Below are positions 46,182 to 57,156 of a stretch of 64,000 bases of DNA, one piece after another (position 1 is the stretch's first letter; each line of letters starts with the position of its first letter). A program made the translations under genes and the position numbers. This DNA is from Tipula vernalis (Eukaryota; Arthropoda; Insecta; Diptera; Tipulidae): NCBI GenBank assembly GCA_958295665.1, contig OY282560.1:274958177-275022176 (forward strand), written 5' to 3'. Under the pieces are notes generated by a model, which was not told where the DNA came from, searched no databases, and worked only from the letters and a program-made list of their open reading frames with translations.

Positions 46182-46283
46182 GAATAATACGATTAATTCG
46201 CCTCAATGTCATTTTTCAAAATATTCTCTGTTGTCTTCTATGTTTCTATAAATGACATTCAGGCGGATTAATCGTATTATTTT
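46182..46283. mobile_element. 102-bp hairpin MITE in the right arm
   Basis: AATAATACGATTAATTCGCC..TGTCATTT is inverted as AAATGACATTCAGGCGGATT..CGTATTATT. It is flanked by GATCA at 46177-46181 and 46284-46288. The left arm of the surrounding element has a single TGATCA at the matching place (43808-43813), so the unoccupied site is visible within the same window. It is therefore younger than the inverted-repeat element. Confidence 0.85.
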
Positions 46284-46412
46284 GATCACCTTGTAATCAA
46301 ACATGGAATTTAGTATTTCTGTAGAGAATCTTAATCATTGTATTTCGTTATTGTATTTTATATTTAAAAGATAAGATACAAAAAATATTTTGATAAGATA
46401 CGCGTCATTTTT

Positions 46413-47639
46413 TGTGCAATTTTGTAATTTATTTTTTGGTTTCGAACAGTTTGTTTTTCGATCACTTTAATAATCTATAGATCGATAATGCTGTCTTCTT
46501 CTATATCTATTCATGTTGTATTTAACCGTTCGTTGTCATCAAGATATTTTTATAAAAACCATTAAAAAAATTAATCGTTCATCAGCACAAAGAAGCGAAA
46601 ACGGAATAATGCTTCTTATTAATTTTGGTTGATCCGCAATACACGATGTTTGTGACTAATGTATTAATGAGTAATAATTTCTATAATTATCCGGTTCGAA
46701 CCACTAATACGTTTTATTTTGTCCAAATAAATTATTGGTTATTTGGTAATTTATTTTATTTTACTGTGTAGTTCTTTCTTACTCTTCAAATGGCAAATAA
46801 CAGTAAAACAAAAACCGACTAGCTTGTGACCGAGACACGACCGATTAACGTAAGAATATGTACAATTGAGCACACTTTATTTGTACAGTTTAAGAGAAAC
46901 CAAAATTTAAAAATTAAAAATTAAAAAAAAACCGTTAATTGTCTAACGCTGCCATCTTTGTGCATTAGGCTGTATCAGCCTAAATGGTGATTACCCGTTG
47001 TACATATTTTTTATACAATGAAATACCATTTTAAATGAAAAATAAAAAATTGGGTCTATCCGGCACCTCGGGCGGCACTTTTCCCACGAAACGTCGGTTA
47101 AAGATCACCGAATCAACCAAACATTTTCCGAGAGATTCAGTTCGGGGCATTCAAGTTGAATGCAGTTTTTAATTTTCGACAATAAAATCTAAATTTATAA
47201 AAAAAAACTAACTGTGTTTTTTTTTACGAGCTGAACTAATAAAAAAAGGAGAGGACAATCGACTGGTAAGTATAACCGTGACTAACTTGAAAAAGGGGCC
47301 CGATCAGTAGCGGGTCAATTAACAGCCTCAGTAGACGCGGGTGGAAATGTGCTTTAATGCGCCGCCGCCTCTTCAGTTAATTACGTGCTACTGATCAAAT
47401 TGAACTTACTAATAAATCCCTCATATAGGGAGATAAACATTGATCATTCTCATTCCTAGTTTTTTTTAATTATGCTTGGCTAAGGCCAAGAATTTGTCCA
47501 TTCATGCTGGATAATTGATTCCGTTTGTTCTATTTTTATACACGGGTCCAATCGTTCATATTATTAGTTTTTCCTATTTGTGATCTTCATGATCATCCAT
47601 TTCTACTCACTAAAACTGCGGTATAACAAGGTCCATGCA
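46413..47639. other. gene-free stretch with a GC-rich hairpin
   Basis: No gene seen. 47302-47396 forms a hairpin: GATCAGTAGCGGGTCAATTA pairs with the complement of GTTAATTACGTGCTACTGATC, with a GC-rich loop (GCGCCGCCGCC). 47040-47170 has retroelement-like moderate-GC sequence, without a recognised LTR. Confidence 0.4.
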
Positions 47640-47649
47640 CCTCCCATCA

Positions 47650-48225
47650 AAACCCACGAAAAAGTTACCTCTACCGGCTTAAAGCTGCAGGTAAAGGCCA
47701 CAATAGGGCAAGCTTTATGAACAATTTCTATAATGAGTCGAGGTAACACTCGATCTCATTACAATATTTAACCCCTAGGTACACCGCCAATAGTTCCCGA
47801 TCATAGGTGCTATATTTTTCTTGCGTTTCGGTCAGGTTTTTAGAAAAATATCCCCCCCTATTGTGCAGAGAGAGTTCAGAATTTTTCTTCGGAAAAGCGA
47901 GTAATATAACAGTGGCGAGTTCATTTTTACTCTTGTCGAACGCTTCGTTTGCTTCGTGGGTCCAATTTAATAGCGTCTTGTCATTTTATATATTGCCCTT
48001 AATCATCGAATGAAGTATTATTTGCTAATTTATGGCGTTTGGTATAAATTTTCAATAATAATTTATCATAGCTAAGAAAGTTTTCAAATCTTTTGCTAAG
48101 ACAGGCTTACGATAATTTTTAATGGCTTCTATCTTGCTAGGAAGAGGTGAAATGCCATTTTTTGAAATGATATGGCCTAGAAATTGTAATTCAAATACGG
48201 CCAATTTGTAAGTGTTTTAGTCATG
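47650..48225 (-). pseudogene. gypsy element 2 RT thumb and RNase H start
   Basis: FELQFLGHIISKNGISPLPS, KDLKTFLAMINYY, SMIKGNI and LLNWTHEANEAFDKSKNELA are the RT connection. PKKNSELSLH leads to a place where the RNase H TDAS motif is deleted, followed by GGYFSKNLTETQEKYSTYDR and ELLAVYLGVKY. The frame breaks repeatedly after about 47780. No integrase follows. Confidence 0.8.
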
Positions 48226-48226
48226 C

Positions 48227-48734
48227 AATGTTATACGCGTTATTTAAGATGTTTTTTGTTTTGGTTTTAACGAATTAAATTTATTTTCATGAATTTATTT
48301 TGTTATGACACTGTACACTTGTCAATAATACATATATGTATACGTACATAGTTTTTGGCTAGCACAATTTATTACTACAGTATTTATTTTGGATTATTAT
48401 TATTTGTATTAAAAGTTTTTCCTTATTATTATTATTACACAAATAATTATTAGAACTTTATTTTAACTTGCGCGACGGCTTTTATATTATAAATTATCTA
48501 ACCGTTTATACAATCACCACTGTTCACTAAGCCGATGTCTAATACTTCTGCTTCGGCTGCTGTGTACTTAATAATTTTTTTTTTTTTTTATATTTATTTC
48601 AATACCAAGTTACAAACCATAAAAACAATTACCAACCAAATATTTTGTTTTATTTTCCAAGTACTATGCGGTAACACTGGTACATTGGTGGAACAAATTA
48701 TCAGTTTAGTTATCATTTGTTATGTGGTGCATTA
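48227..48734. mobile_element. 508-bp insertion in the gypsy RT, likely solo LTR or MITE
   Basis: Bracketed by CATGC at 48222-48226 and 48735-48739. On either side the RT reading is contiguous (KCEF before it, FLGH after it), so the borders are supported by the host frame. The ends begin AATGTT and finish GCATTA, a short inverted AATG/CATT. It is AT-rich with (ATT)n. Length and 5-bp duplication suit a solo LTR, but no internal partner is in the window. Confidence 0.6.
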
Positions 48735-48739
48735 CATGC

Positions 48740-49310
48740 CACTACAAATTCACATTTGGTGAGGTTGATAGTAAGGCGATGTTTACGTAGTCGTTCGAAT
48801 ACTAATCGTACATGTTGTTCATGTTCGCTGATGTTTTCCAATATGTCATCTAAATAAGGAAAAACCAATTTTAAGCCTTTTAATGCCTCATGTATTAATC
48901 GTTGGAATGGCGTCGTGATGGCGGTTTTCGAAATTTCGTTTGGATGAATTGGTACCTGATGGAATGCTTTATGCAGATCTATTTTGCTAAATATTGTTGT
49001 TCCGTTCAAAATAGGCGTGCAATCATGGATATACGGTATTGGGTACCGGTCAGGCACTGTTTGAGTTCGCCATGTTCTATCAGATTTCCTGATCAAATGT
49101 AAGGGGCTGGACCAGTTGTTAGTGGAAGGGTGGCAAATGCCCATTTTCATTATGTATTCGAATTCGTCCTTTGCCGCGGCCAACTTTTCAGGTTCTAATC
49201 TCCGTGGTCGAGCGAAAGTTGGTTGACCTGTTGTTTCGATGTGATGCACAATTTCCGAATTTTGAATCATTTTTGTTATATTTACTTTCGTAATATCAGC
49301 GAATTCCATT
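48740..49310 (-). pseudogene. gypsy element 2 reverse transcriptase, N-terminal part
   Basis: [24 protein letters not shown] entry, [59 protein letters not shown] and KTAITTPF. A deletion of the FGL.NA.. segment follows, then [20 protein letters not shown] with the YLDD active site and [12 protein letters not shown]. An open 198-codon frame spans it. The deletion removes the conserved FGL motif, so the protein would not work. Confidence 0.85.
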
Positions 49311-49549
49311 AATAAATCGTCAAATGGTGATTGTGGGTCGAATGTTTTGATTATCGCTGTTTGAAACTGTAGGGAGCCACAAGCTGTTGATAATTTAGTG
49401 ATATTATCTACCAGTAGAGGGTATGTAGAATCGGCTAAACTCGTGACAGCAGCCGGTGCTAGTCATCCTGATGAATCTTTTTTGGGTGTAGCGTTGTTTG
49501 TTGTATGTCGACAGGCGCTACTGCATTTACGAGATTTTCGACCAAATTG

Positions 49550-50350
49550 TCAGTTGTACCAACATTCTGTATTTGGGTCGCCAAGTGTTGAGCTTCTCGT
49601 GCTCAAATTAGAGCGTGATAAATTGCGGCTATGGCTTCGTCCGCGTTGGGACCATAAGTCCTCAATCTTCCTTGATAGTTGGGCAATTTCGGCTTTTAAA
49701 TCCAGACACGTTTGGTCGCGTAATGCTCGAGTCGATTCAATATCACGATCGACGGCATTGATAATACGCATCTGCATAACGTCGACAATGGCGTCGGTTG
49801 TTTTTGTAAACTCCTCTATGGAGCCGGCGGAGGCAGCTACGGCAGCTCGTACATGGTCCGGCAATCGTTGAGCCCACAGTCTTTTAAAGGCCGCGTCAAT
49901 TATTGAATTGCTGGCAACTCGGCGCATCGCATGGCAAAGCTGGCTTGGTTTCAAGTCGCCCAGCGGCATTTCGAACAACACTCGATTGAGTCGTCGTTTC
50001 TGGCTTTCGGAGAAATGTACAATTAACTTTTCCCTTATATAATCTTATCTCTGAAATTCCGGACTGGCGTTGATAATCCCGCGCAATTGTGGTAGTATTG
50101 TAGGATCTATAGCCGATAATACTGTATTATATCGCTGTTTATCAGCTACTATTCCAGATGCGGGAAATTAGAAGTCCAGCGACTAAGGCCAACTTTCTAT
50201 ATCATTATTATTCATTTGCGGCATTGGCCTTTTGGCGAATAGCGCTGCAACTCCCTCATTGGATTGGTCAGCGGTTGCGGGTGTCTTCAAATCCGTTATG
50301 CCGGTTGAAGTAGTGGTGTTGGTGGTATGAGTGAGACCGGTAGTTGTCAT
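49550..50350 (-). pseudogene. gypsy element 2 Gag-like protein
   Basis: The frame starts with the ATG at 50350 (MTTTGLTHTTNTTTSTGITD), reads MPQMNNNDIESWP to an early stop, then resumes IVADKQRYNTVLSAIDPTIL, REKLIVHFSESQKRRLNRVL and FEMPLGDLKPSQLCHAMRRV. RLWAQRLPDHVRAAVAAS and a coiled segment follow, ending SRSNLSTRSSTLGD and a CWY residue triplet where the knuckle-like CW..H motif begins. It is the same capsid-like family as relic 1. Two stops inactivate it. Confidence 0.8.
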
Positions 50351-52395
50351 TTCACGGTAAACCCGAACCGTTGTTCCAAAATATAATTGGAATGTGCCGT
50401 CCGAAAAAACTTAAAATGTGTACATTGAACCCGCAATAAAAGCAAATGCACGTAGTTTCGCGAATGACGACAAGGACGTAGACGCAGTGGACGCAGATGT
50501 TTACTAAATTATAATCCCGTATTAATTAATAACCGTAGTAATTTGTTTATGTTTAATTATATTAATCGTAGCACTAATTGCACTGCGTTTATTTTTCTGT
50601 GTAAATACCGGTGATTTAACACGTTGAAACTGTCAACCGATATACGTTCGAAAAACGACGCTGCTTTTATTGTCAACACTACACGAAATTTATTACCCAG
50701 TAATTATTATTCCGTTAATATATGAGTTGTATAATTAAAATTAATTTACTTTAGAAACTTTGATTTAGTTTTTTAGATTAATAAAATTGATTATAATATT
50801 GTTTATCAATAACTGGAACGTCGTTGTTACCAGTTTATAGCTATACTAGCCATTTATGTATGTCGAACCAATTATTAAATAATTTGAATTTTATTATTAT
50901 TCTAATGAGCGTGTAACGTAATGCGAGCCCCGAGACTCACACCACATCAACACTGCAATGCAATGTGAATCCCAAGGCTCACACCACATCAACAGAATCA
51001 TCCACCAGAGGTCTGGCGCGGTTGTTGTAGCCGGCTAAGCTCGTGGTTGGGCGTGGGGTTTGTCAGACTTAGTGGATGCTTGAATAAACCGCTGTATTAT
51101 TGAAGAAAATAAAGAACATTGAATAGTGAGGATGAGGACAATCGTGCTTACAGATAAAAAAAAATAATAATAAGATGGGTGCGACCGTCAGAGGTGGGAA
51201 GAGCCATCTCGCCCACACCAGACGGCCAACACATGTGTCATGCTGATCCCTGATACAGCCTGTCTCAGGAATCAACACGACCGGAACAATGTGGACTCAC
51301 CCGACAGGAAAACTAACTCCCGTCCCATCCCGAGTATGCCCTCCTGCCCTACTCCATGCTACAAATCGTTGGCCAGAAAACAAAAATTTAAAACGAGCAA
51401 CGGAGAAAGCACTATATCAGAAAAACAAATTATCCCCGAAATTCTACTATTTCGAACCACTGCCCACTATTGCTTATATTATGTCGAAGAAAAACAACAA
51501 AAAAAATGTATTGATATACATAGGTAGAAATAAAGAAAAAAAAAATTTTGAATAAAACAACGGGAAAAAAATTATTTATTAACCGCAGCTAAAACCTGAA
51601 AAAAAACCCAAACTGAACGTGTGTTGCGAACATGCGGACTATCTAGGTCGCACACCTCGAAAAAAAACCAAGAAGGTCGTGCGGATAAAAAGAGGAAAAG
51701 AGCTAAAAAAAATGTTTATTTAATTAAATTAAAAAAAAATATATATGTATGTAATACTGATTTCGATCATGAAAAAAAAAAAATATACTAGCGGGTAAAC
51801 CGGTAAACTAATAAAAAAAATTAGCTTTAATCAACGGCATTATAGAAGCAAAAATAAAACCACGCCTTATAACCAGAAGTAGCAAAGCAAGGCTAAAAAA
51901 AAATTGCGTTATAACGGGAAAAAATTTAAGATACTATTTAGGTCCCGTTAGCCACTCATGAAAGTTTTATCCCCAAAAAAAAAACGGTTTAACAAAAAAA
52001 AAACTAAATAAGGTAATGCACAAAAAAAAATCTTACAATTTTAAACCCGCACGGTTTTTCTCCATTTGCACCCAGCAACCAATCCCGATAATTACAACCA
52101 AGCAGGATACCGACATCAAATATATATTACAATTCCGGAAAATGAAGGTGTACCACCAGGTAAACTTATCCGAAACAATAATATTCAGCAATGACGCACA
52201 GCAATGCACGGCTTGCTTTTTACTTTCTCCTTCCGCAATCCGCAATCAAAACCAACGGTGTACAATTTCCGATATGAAAACTCTAGTACAACCCGTGTTT
52301 CTATATCTATAGTTATGTATATGTATACCATATGTAGGTATATACATATATATTTAGTTTTTTTTTCTTTTTCGTATATACATAGATCTCGTATA
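50351..52395. other. gene-free stretch: possible LTR/leader, GC-richer block, A-run block
   Basis: 50351-50900 would hold the leader or 5' LTR of gypsy relic 2, but no partner exists. 50930-51080 is GC-richer, with ACTCACACCACATCAACA twice (near 50934 and 50979) and GCTTGAATAAACCGC. 51140-51360 has a moderate-GC block with CTGATCCCTGATACAGCCTG. 51370-52040 is marked by many A7-A9 runs on the + strand only. No protein domain was recognised in any frame. Confidence 0.4.
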
Positions 52396-52508
52396 CAGCC
52401 TTGGCCAAAATTATAAAGCACCCCTCCCAAATTGCAGTATCTACAAAACGAATGAAGACAAAAATTAAAACTCAATATTTTTAGGAAGTACTTTTTATAT
52501 TTTATTAA

Positions 52509-53660
52509 TTTTAGTATTTTGTAGGTCCTCCTTTGGCTTTGATGACAGCCAGGACTCTTTTATTCATCGACCGTACTAATTTTTCGCAGGTATTTCTCGA
52601 TATATTTTTCCATTCCTCTGTCAGCGCACGTTTGAGGTCTTCCTTTGAAGTCATACTGCGATCCTTGATTTTTTTTTTAAAATTGACCACAAATTTTCAA
52701 TGGGATTAGGTCTGGTGACTGGGCGGGCCAGTCCATGACTCGAATTTGTTTTTTTCGAAATCAACTCATCGTAACGCGGGAAGTATGGCAGGGGCACTGT
52801 TGATAAATTATCGAAGAACTATCCGTTTCCCCAAAGATTTGCCGAATTGAGGCATTCAATGCAGCCTCGAGGACGGTAACATAGTTGGTACTGTTCATCG
52901 GACCCTCACAAAACAACAGTTTTCCCACTCCTGATGATGCCATACAACCCCACACCATCAGTTTACCCCCTCCATGCTTTACGGTAGGCACTATACAATC
53001 AGGATTGTATGCTTCCCCGACTCTTCTTCTTACGATGGTTGCGCCAGGAGTTCCAAAAATCTATAAGAATTCCATCAAATTTAACATAAATTTCTCTATT
53101 AATTCTTTTAAAATACATAGCACAATTTTTTATTTTTTTTTTTTTTGACTAATTATTTTTTAATATTTATTTTTTATATTTACCTCAAAAGTAGATTCAT
53201 CTGACCAAACAACTCTCGCCCAATCCACGTCATTCCAATGTTTGTGTTCTCGAGCCCATTTCAAGCGACTTTTTATGTTGGTAAGTGAGAGCAAAGGTTT
53301 TTTTCTTGCTTTACAATCTTTCAATCCAGCTTGCAGGAGCCTTCTTCTAACTGTCCGTGCCGAAATGTGAACTTCTTGTTCTGTTAAATGCTCTGCAGCT
53401 ATCTCAGCAGATGTTTTTCTTCGGTTTTTGAGAGATTTTCGCACAATTTGTCGATCGTCTCTTACCGAAGTGATACGATTTCTGCCTGAGCGTAGTTTAT
53501 AGGCATAGTCCCCGGTCTCTTTAACCCTTTTCAATGTAGATTGAACTGCTCCACGAGAGCATTTTAATTTTTGGGATATTTTAATTTGGCTTACACCCTG
53601 GGAATCCAACAACACAATTTGTGCCCTTATTCCTTCACTGAGTTGGCACGCTTTAGGCAT
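52509..53660 (-). pseudogene. Tc1-like transposase, with probable 123-bp intron and late frameshift
   Basis: The ATG at 53660 (MPKACQLSEGIRAQIV) opens 159 codons: a paired-type helix-turn-helix (SQKLKCSRGAVQSTLKRV), an AT-hook-like LRSGRNRITS, a second HTH, and WARVVWSDESTFE with the first catalytic Asp. A GTAAAT..TTATAG stretch (53183-53061) follows. Removing it joins FE to IFGTPGATIVRRRVGEAYNP in frame, as expected for the family. HGGGKLMVWGCMASSGVGKL follows. The second catalytic Asp is lost: the residues before PCHTSRVTMS are altered (QQC in place of QQDNA). After a stop near 52762, WPAQSPDL..P and GGPTKY appear in other frames, ending near 52509. The transposase is therefore inactive. 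Confidence 0.8.
53061..53183 (-). other. candidate intron in the Tc1-like transposase gene
   Basis: Donor TTTGAG|GTAAAT, acceptor TTCTTATAG|ATTTTT, 123 bp, about 85% A+T. Stops occur in it in all frames, and excision restores the family reading. An AT-rich insertion that happens to look like an intron is the alternative. No target duplication is visible at its ends. Confidence 0.6.
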
Positions 53661-53953
53661 AATTATCACAAACACACTTTTTTTCTCAAAAAACTTACGA
53701 AAACTCTTTTTGATTTAAAACACTTTATGTGAAGACTGCACACGATCAAATACAAAACTAAAATAAAAAAATTTTACGACGCTACAACTTCTTGTTAAGA
53801 ACCTAAAACAAAACAAAAATTGGTGATTTTCAATAATTAAGGGTCGCATTCGGTGGGGTGACTCGTTCGTTAACACCCATTGTTTAGAAAGACATAATAT
53901 TAATATATAATGCTAATAGATAGGGGTGCTTTATATTTTTGGCCAAGTCTGTA

Positions 53954-56269
53954 TATATCTACCAGGCCAAAACACCACATCCGAAATTACACGGAATCAA
54001 TTTATCATTTATTTTCTGTCACTCACTTGAGAATAACAAAAAAAAATAACGACATACCATACGTTGGACTACCACTGGATTTCGTAACAATTTATTTACA
54101 ATGAAAACGCTTATTTTTATTTATTCCAAATTTTATTTTTAGTATGTCGTACCCAACAATCACAATTTCAAATTTTTTTATTTTTTTGTTCTTTTTGTAT
54201 TCACAAAATTTCTAGAATTTTTATTTTTATTTATTTTTTTATTGTTTTCAACACGTTTTTTATTTTTTTTATTTTTAATTTATTTTATTAAAACCCGCGA
54301 CCAAAAAAAAAATAGATTTAATTTTAATGATCGACTCAAGAAAAAAAATAAAAAATGACCACTTTGAGTCCAATCCTAAACTCATCTAACTCTTTTCATC
54401 TCCTCCACGCACAGTGTTACCATATATGTATTTTAAAATTACCAATCAAAAACTCTACAATACCGACACATTCGCAACACACCTACGCATACCCATGCGT
54501 CGCCGATCGATGAGACATTAAAAAGGAAGCATTGGAAATTTATGTTAATTGGAAATTGTAACGAATCGCACTTTTCTCACTTTATTGCCTGCCTTGTAGT
54601 TGTAGATACGAAGAAAAAGAAAAATTTGCTATATGTACTTCGTGTACTATAATTAAGAACAAGTTTGGAAGGTAAACATGCAAATTTGGAATGTTTAATT
54701 AACGTAATGTTAAAATAGGGGAAAAGAACCGCTAAACCTGGAAATTACTTGTGGTATAAAGAACAAAAAAATGGGACAGTACTGAGATGATCGCCACGAA
54801 TGGTAGATATGATGAATATGAGTTGAAAAAAATCGGAATAAAACACTGAAAACGATCGAAAATAAAAACCAAGAATATCCATAAAGTTCGTATTTTTTGT
54901 TGAATAGTTTATAAGTTCAAAAAAATAAAAATAAAAAAAATTAACATATAAAAAAATAGAAAATATTTGTGTCAATTTTGTGTGCGGTTAAAGTGATTAT
55001 AATAAATAATATGTTATAATTTATAAAAAGCAAAAAATTATTAAGGACCGATTAGTTAAGTATTGTGATCCAACAATGTAATTACCATCCAACAATGTAT
55101 TACATACGTAATATTTTATAATAAAAAAAGCAAATAAAATCTATATATTTGAAAGTTCGAATGGAAAGCTAAGGTTGTAGTTACTTTTTGTTCCGTTGTG
55201 TTTTTTTTTTTGCTGTTGTAAACATTTGGTGTTGTGGGGTGGAACGGTTAAACTAACAAAAGCTATACCAAGCGGTTACACCTAAAGTTCCGTCACATAC
55301 GAGTAATAATTCGAGACAAGCAGTTAAGAACCAAAGCTAATATTTCAAGTGTACCTATATACCTACAGTACACCAGTGATTGTGCATACGTGAAATAAAA
55401 GCGAAACGAGACTAAGTGAATCTCAAACCGTATTTTATAAAAGAGTCAGTCAATCAATTGGAGAAAATAACGTTAACAGATGAAGCAAGGACAAGAATGC
55501 AGATTATCATCATCATTGTAATCCGGTGACGTAATTTTTATTGATTAACATTTTTTGGTATATTTATATTATTATTATTATCAATATTTAACTAGTATTA
55601 GTCAAAACAAAAAAAAACGTCACGTAAATTATTTTGTTTTCTGAATGGATATTTTTTTGTTTTTAAATTTTGGTTCTAGTTGGACGTACAGTCGGGGAAA
55701 GAATTTTATTTGTTTCTATCCGTGTATAGTGGATTTTTTTTCCCCTTGATTTTCGAGTAGTTTACTAAAAGTAATTTGAGTAAAGGTGATGTATTTTTAC
55801 TAAAAATTTCGGGATGATGGGATGATTGAGTGGGAGCGTGCCCTTAGGATGCTACAATGAACTAGAGTTTTTTTTTTCGAGGTTATTTTAAGTCCAGCTT
55901 CTTGCACACTTTACCATAAACTACAAAAAATCTTGTACATTGGCCGTCGGCACTATATGCAACGTCAAAACCTGCCCTAACCACTGACCAAGTTAAATAG
56001 TGTGCCATGTAGTGTCTGATCGACCCAAGCCAATGAGTTACAAAATATATAATGAAGAAAAAAAAACAATCTATATTGACTTTGACGGTGAAGCATAAGT
56101 AGTGACGGATCAGTGAGCGCGTGACTATCATAAAAGGATAATGCGCGGACAGTACAGTGCCTCGAAATTGGGACGAAACCGCCTGGATTTCGTAACAAGC
56201 GTTTGCCTTGGCGATGTACTAAAATCTATTTTTTATTTTCTTAAAAATGCGTTTATCATCGTACGGGAC
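53954..56269. other. AT-rich stretch, no gene established
   Basis: 54110-54360 is rich in T-runs. 55260-55540 is A-rich with no stop-free frame and has the texture of an insect 5' UTR (ATTGTGCATACGTGAAATAA, AAGCGAAACGAGACTAAGTG), but neither promoter nor splice site can be fixed. 55860-56140 has antisense open frames of 70-80 codons with no motif. Nothing else recognised. Confidence 0.35.
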
Positions 56270-56390
56270 AATAGTGCTGCCCACATGTATTCTCTCGTCT
56301 CGCGAGAGGAGATCGCTGTGTATCGTCGTGCACGACAACAATAATGCACACACACCTACTCGTCTCGTGAGAGGAGAGATCGTCATGCAA
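56270..56390. repeat. duplicated palindromic motif cluster (TCTCGCGAGA)
   Basis: CTCGTCTCGCGAGAGGAGA near 56294 recurs as CTCGTCTCGTGAGAGGAGA near 56359, 65 bp apart, each followed by GATCG. The first holds the perfect palindrome TCTCGCGAGA. Between them lies the perfect 12-bp palindrome GTCGTGCACGAC (56325-56336). It could be protein-binding sites or a decayed repeat. Confidence 0.6.
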
Positions 56391-56769
56391 CACTTACCTG
56401 TCGTTGTGTCGCTAACAGATGTTGTGTTTCGGCTGTCTCATCACACAAAAATTGAAAATTATATTTGAATTCATTTACAATACTTAGAAAAAATATGTTA
56501 ATTAGACTGCAAGAGCCCCCAAAAGTACTCCCCTTTTTCACGTCGGGGTGTATATTTATATTAATAAAAATATACATGGCATGATAGCTACTATCACACC
56601 CGGAAGTATACTTTATTTATTGATATCACAGCATCTGATGGTCTTTATCATATAAACATAGTAAATTCAATTAATTTATTGATAACAACTGTCATAATAT
56701 CTAATTGTCTTTATCAGTTCCATATGATAAATTCAATCATATTATTGATAACAGTCCTATTATAGTTTA

Positions 56770-57156
<387 letters not shown>

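Larger units (their letters stand above)
43691..46412. mobile_element. 2.7-kb inverted-repeat (foldback-like) element
   Basis: The left arm (about 43691-44762) and right arm (about 45332-46412) are reverse complements with small indels. Landmark blocks: AATGACGC(A/G)TAT, TTTGATTACAAG, the GGGCCGAATG minisatellite, GATATTCTATCGACAAAAAT, GGTCGGCTTTCTTTC and GGATCTACAAAAAAGAGTTT. The arms enclose a 569-bp spacer. No transposase frame and no clear target duplication. It lies 87 bp upstream of the start codon of the four-exon gene. Confidence 0.8.
47640..50350 (-). mobile_element. Ty3/gypsy-class retrotransposon relic 2
   Basis: Minus-strand gag (50350-49550), zinc/protease region (about 49550-49310), RT (49309-48740) and RT thumb/RNase H (48225-47650), all broken. 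A 508-bp insertion splits the RT. Integrase and both LTRs are missing from the window, so the 3' half was lost. It shares its gag type and motif order with relic 1 but differs clearly in sequence. Confidence 0.85.
52396..53951 (-). mobile_element. Tc1-like transposon, full length, inactive
   Basis: The left end CAGCCTTGGCCAAAATTATA and the complement of the right end (CAGACTTGGCCAAAAATATA) share 26 or more bp, including AAAGCACCCC. TA dinucleotides flank both ends (52394-52395, 53952-53953), the Tc1/mariner target duplication. The 1556-bp length is typical. One transposase gene lies on the - strand and is defective. Confidence 0.9.

Noticed and set aside
51240..51555. Two overlapping plus-strand frames of 88-95 codons
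   Set aside because: Overlapping in different frames, no motif, and sequence composition shifts to A-runs midway.
56247..56468. Overlapping 67-73-codon frames through the palindrome cluster
   Set aside because: The frames follow the duplicated 19-bp block; no protein motif and no start context preference.
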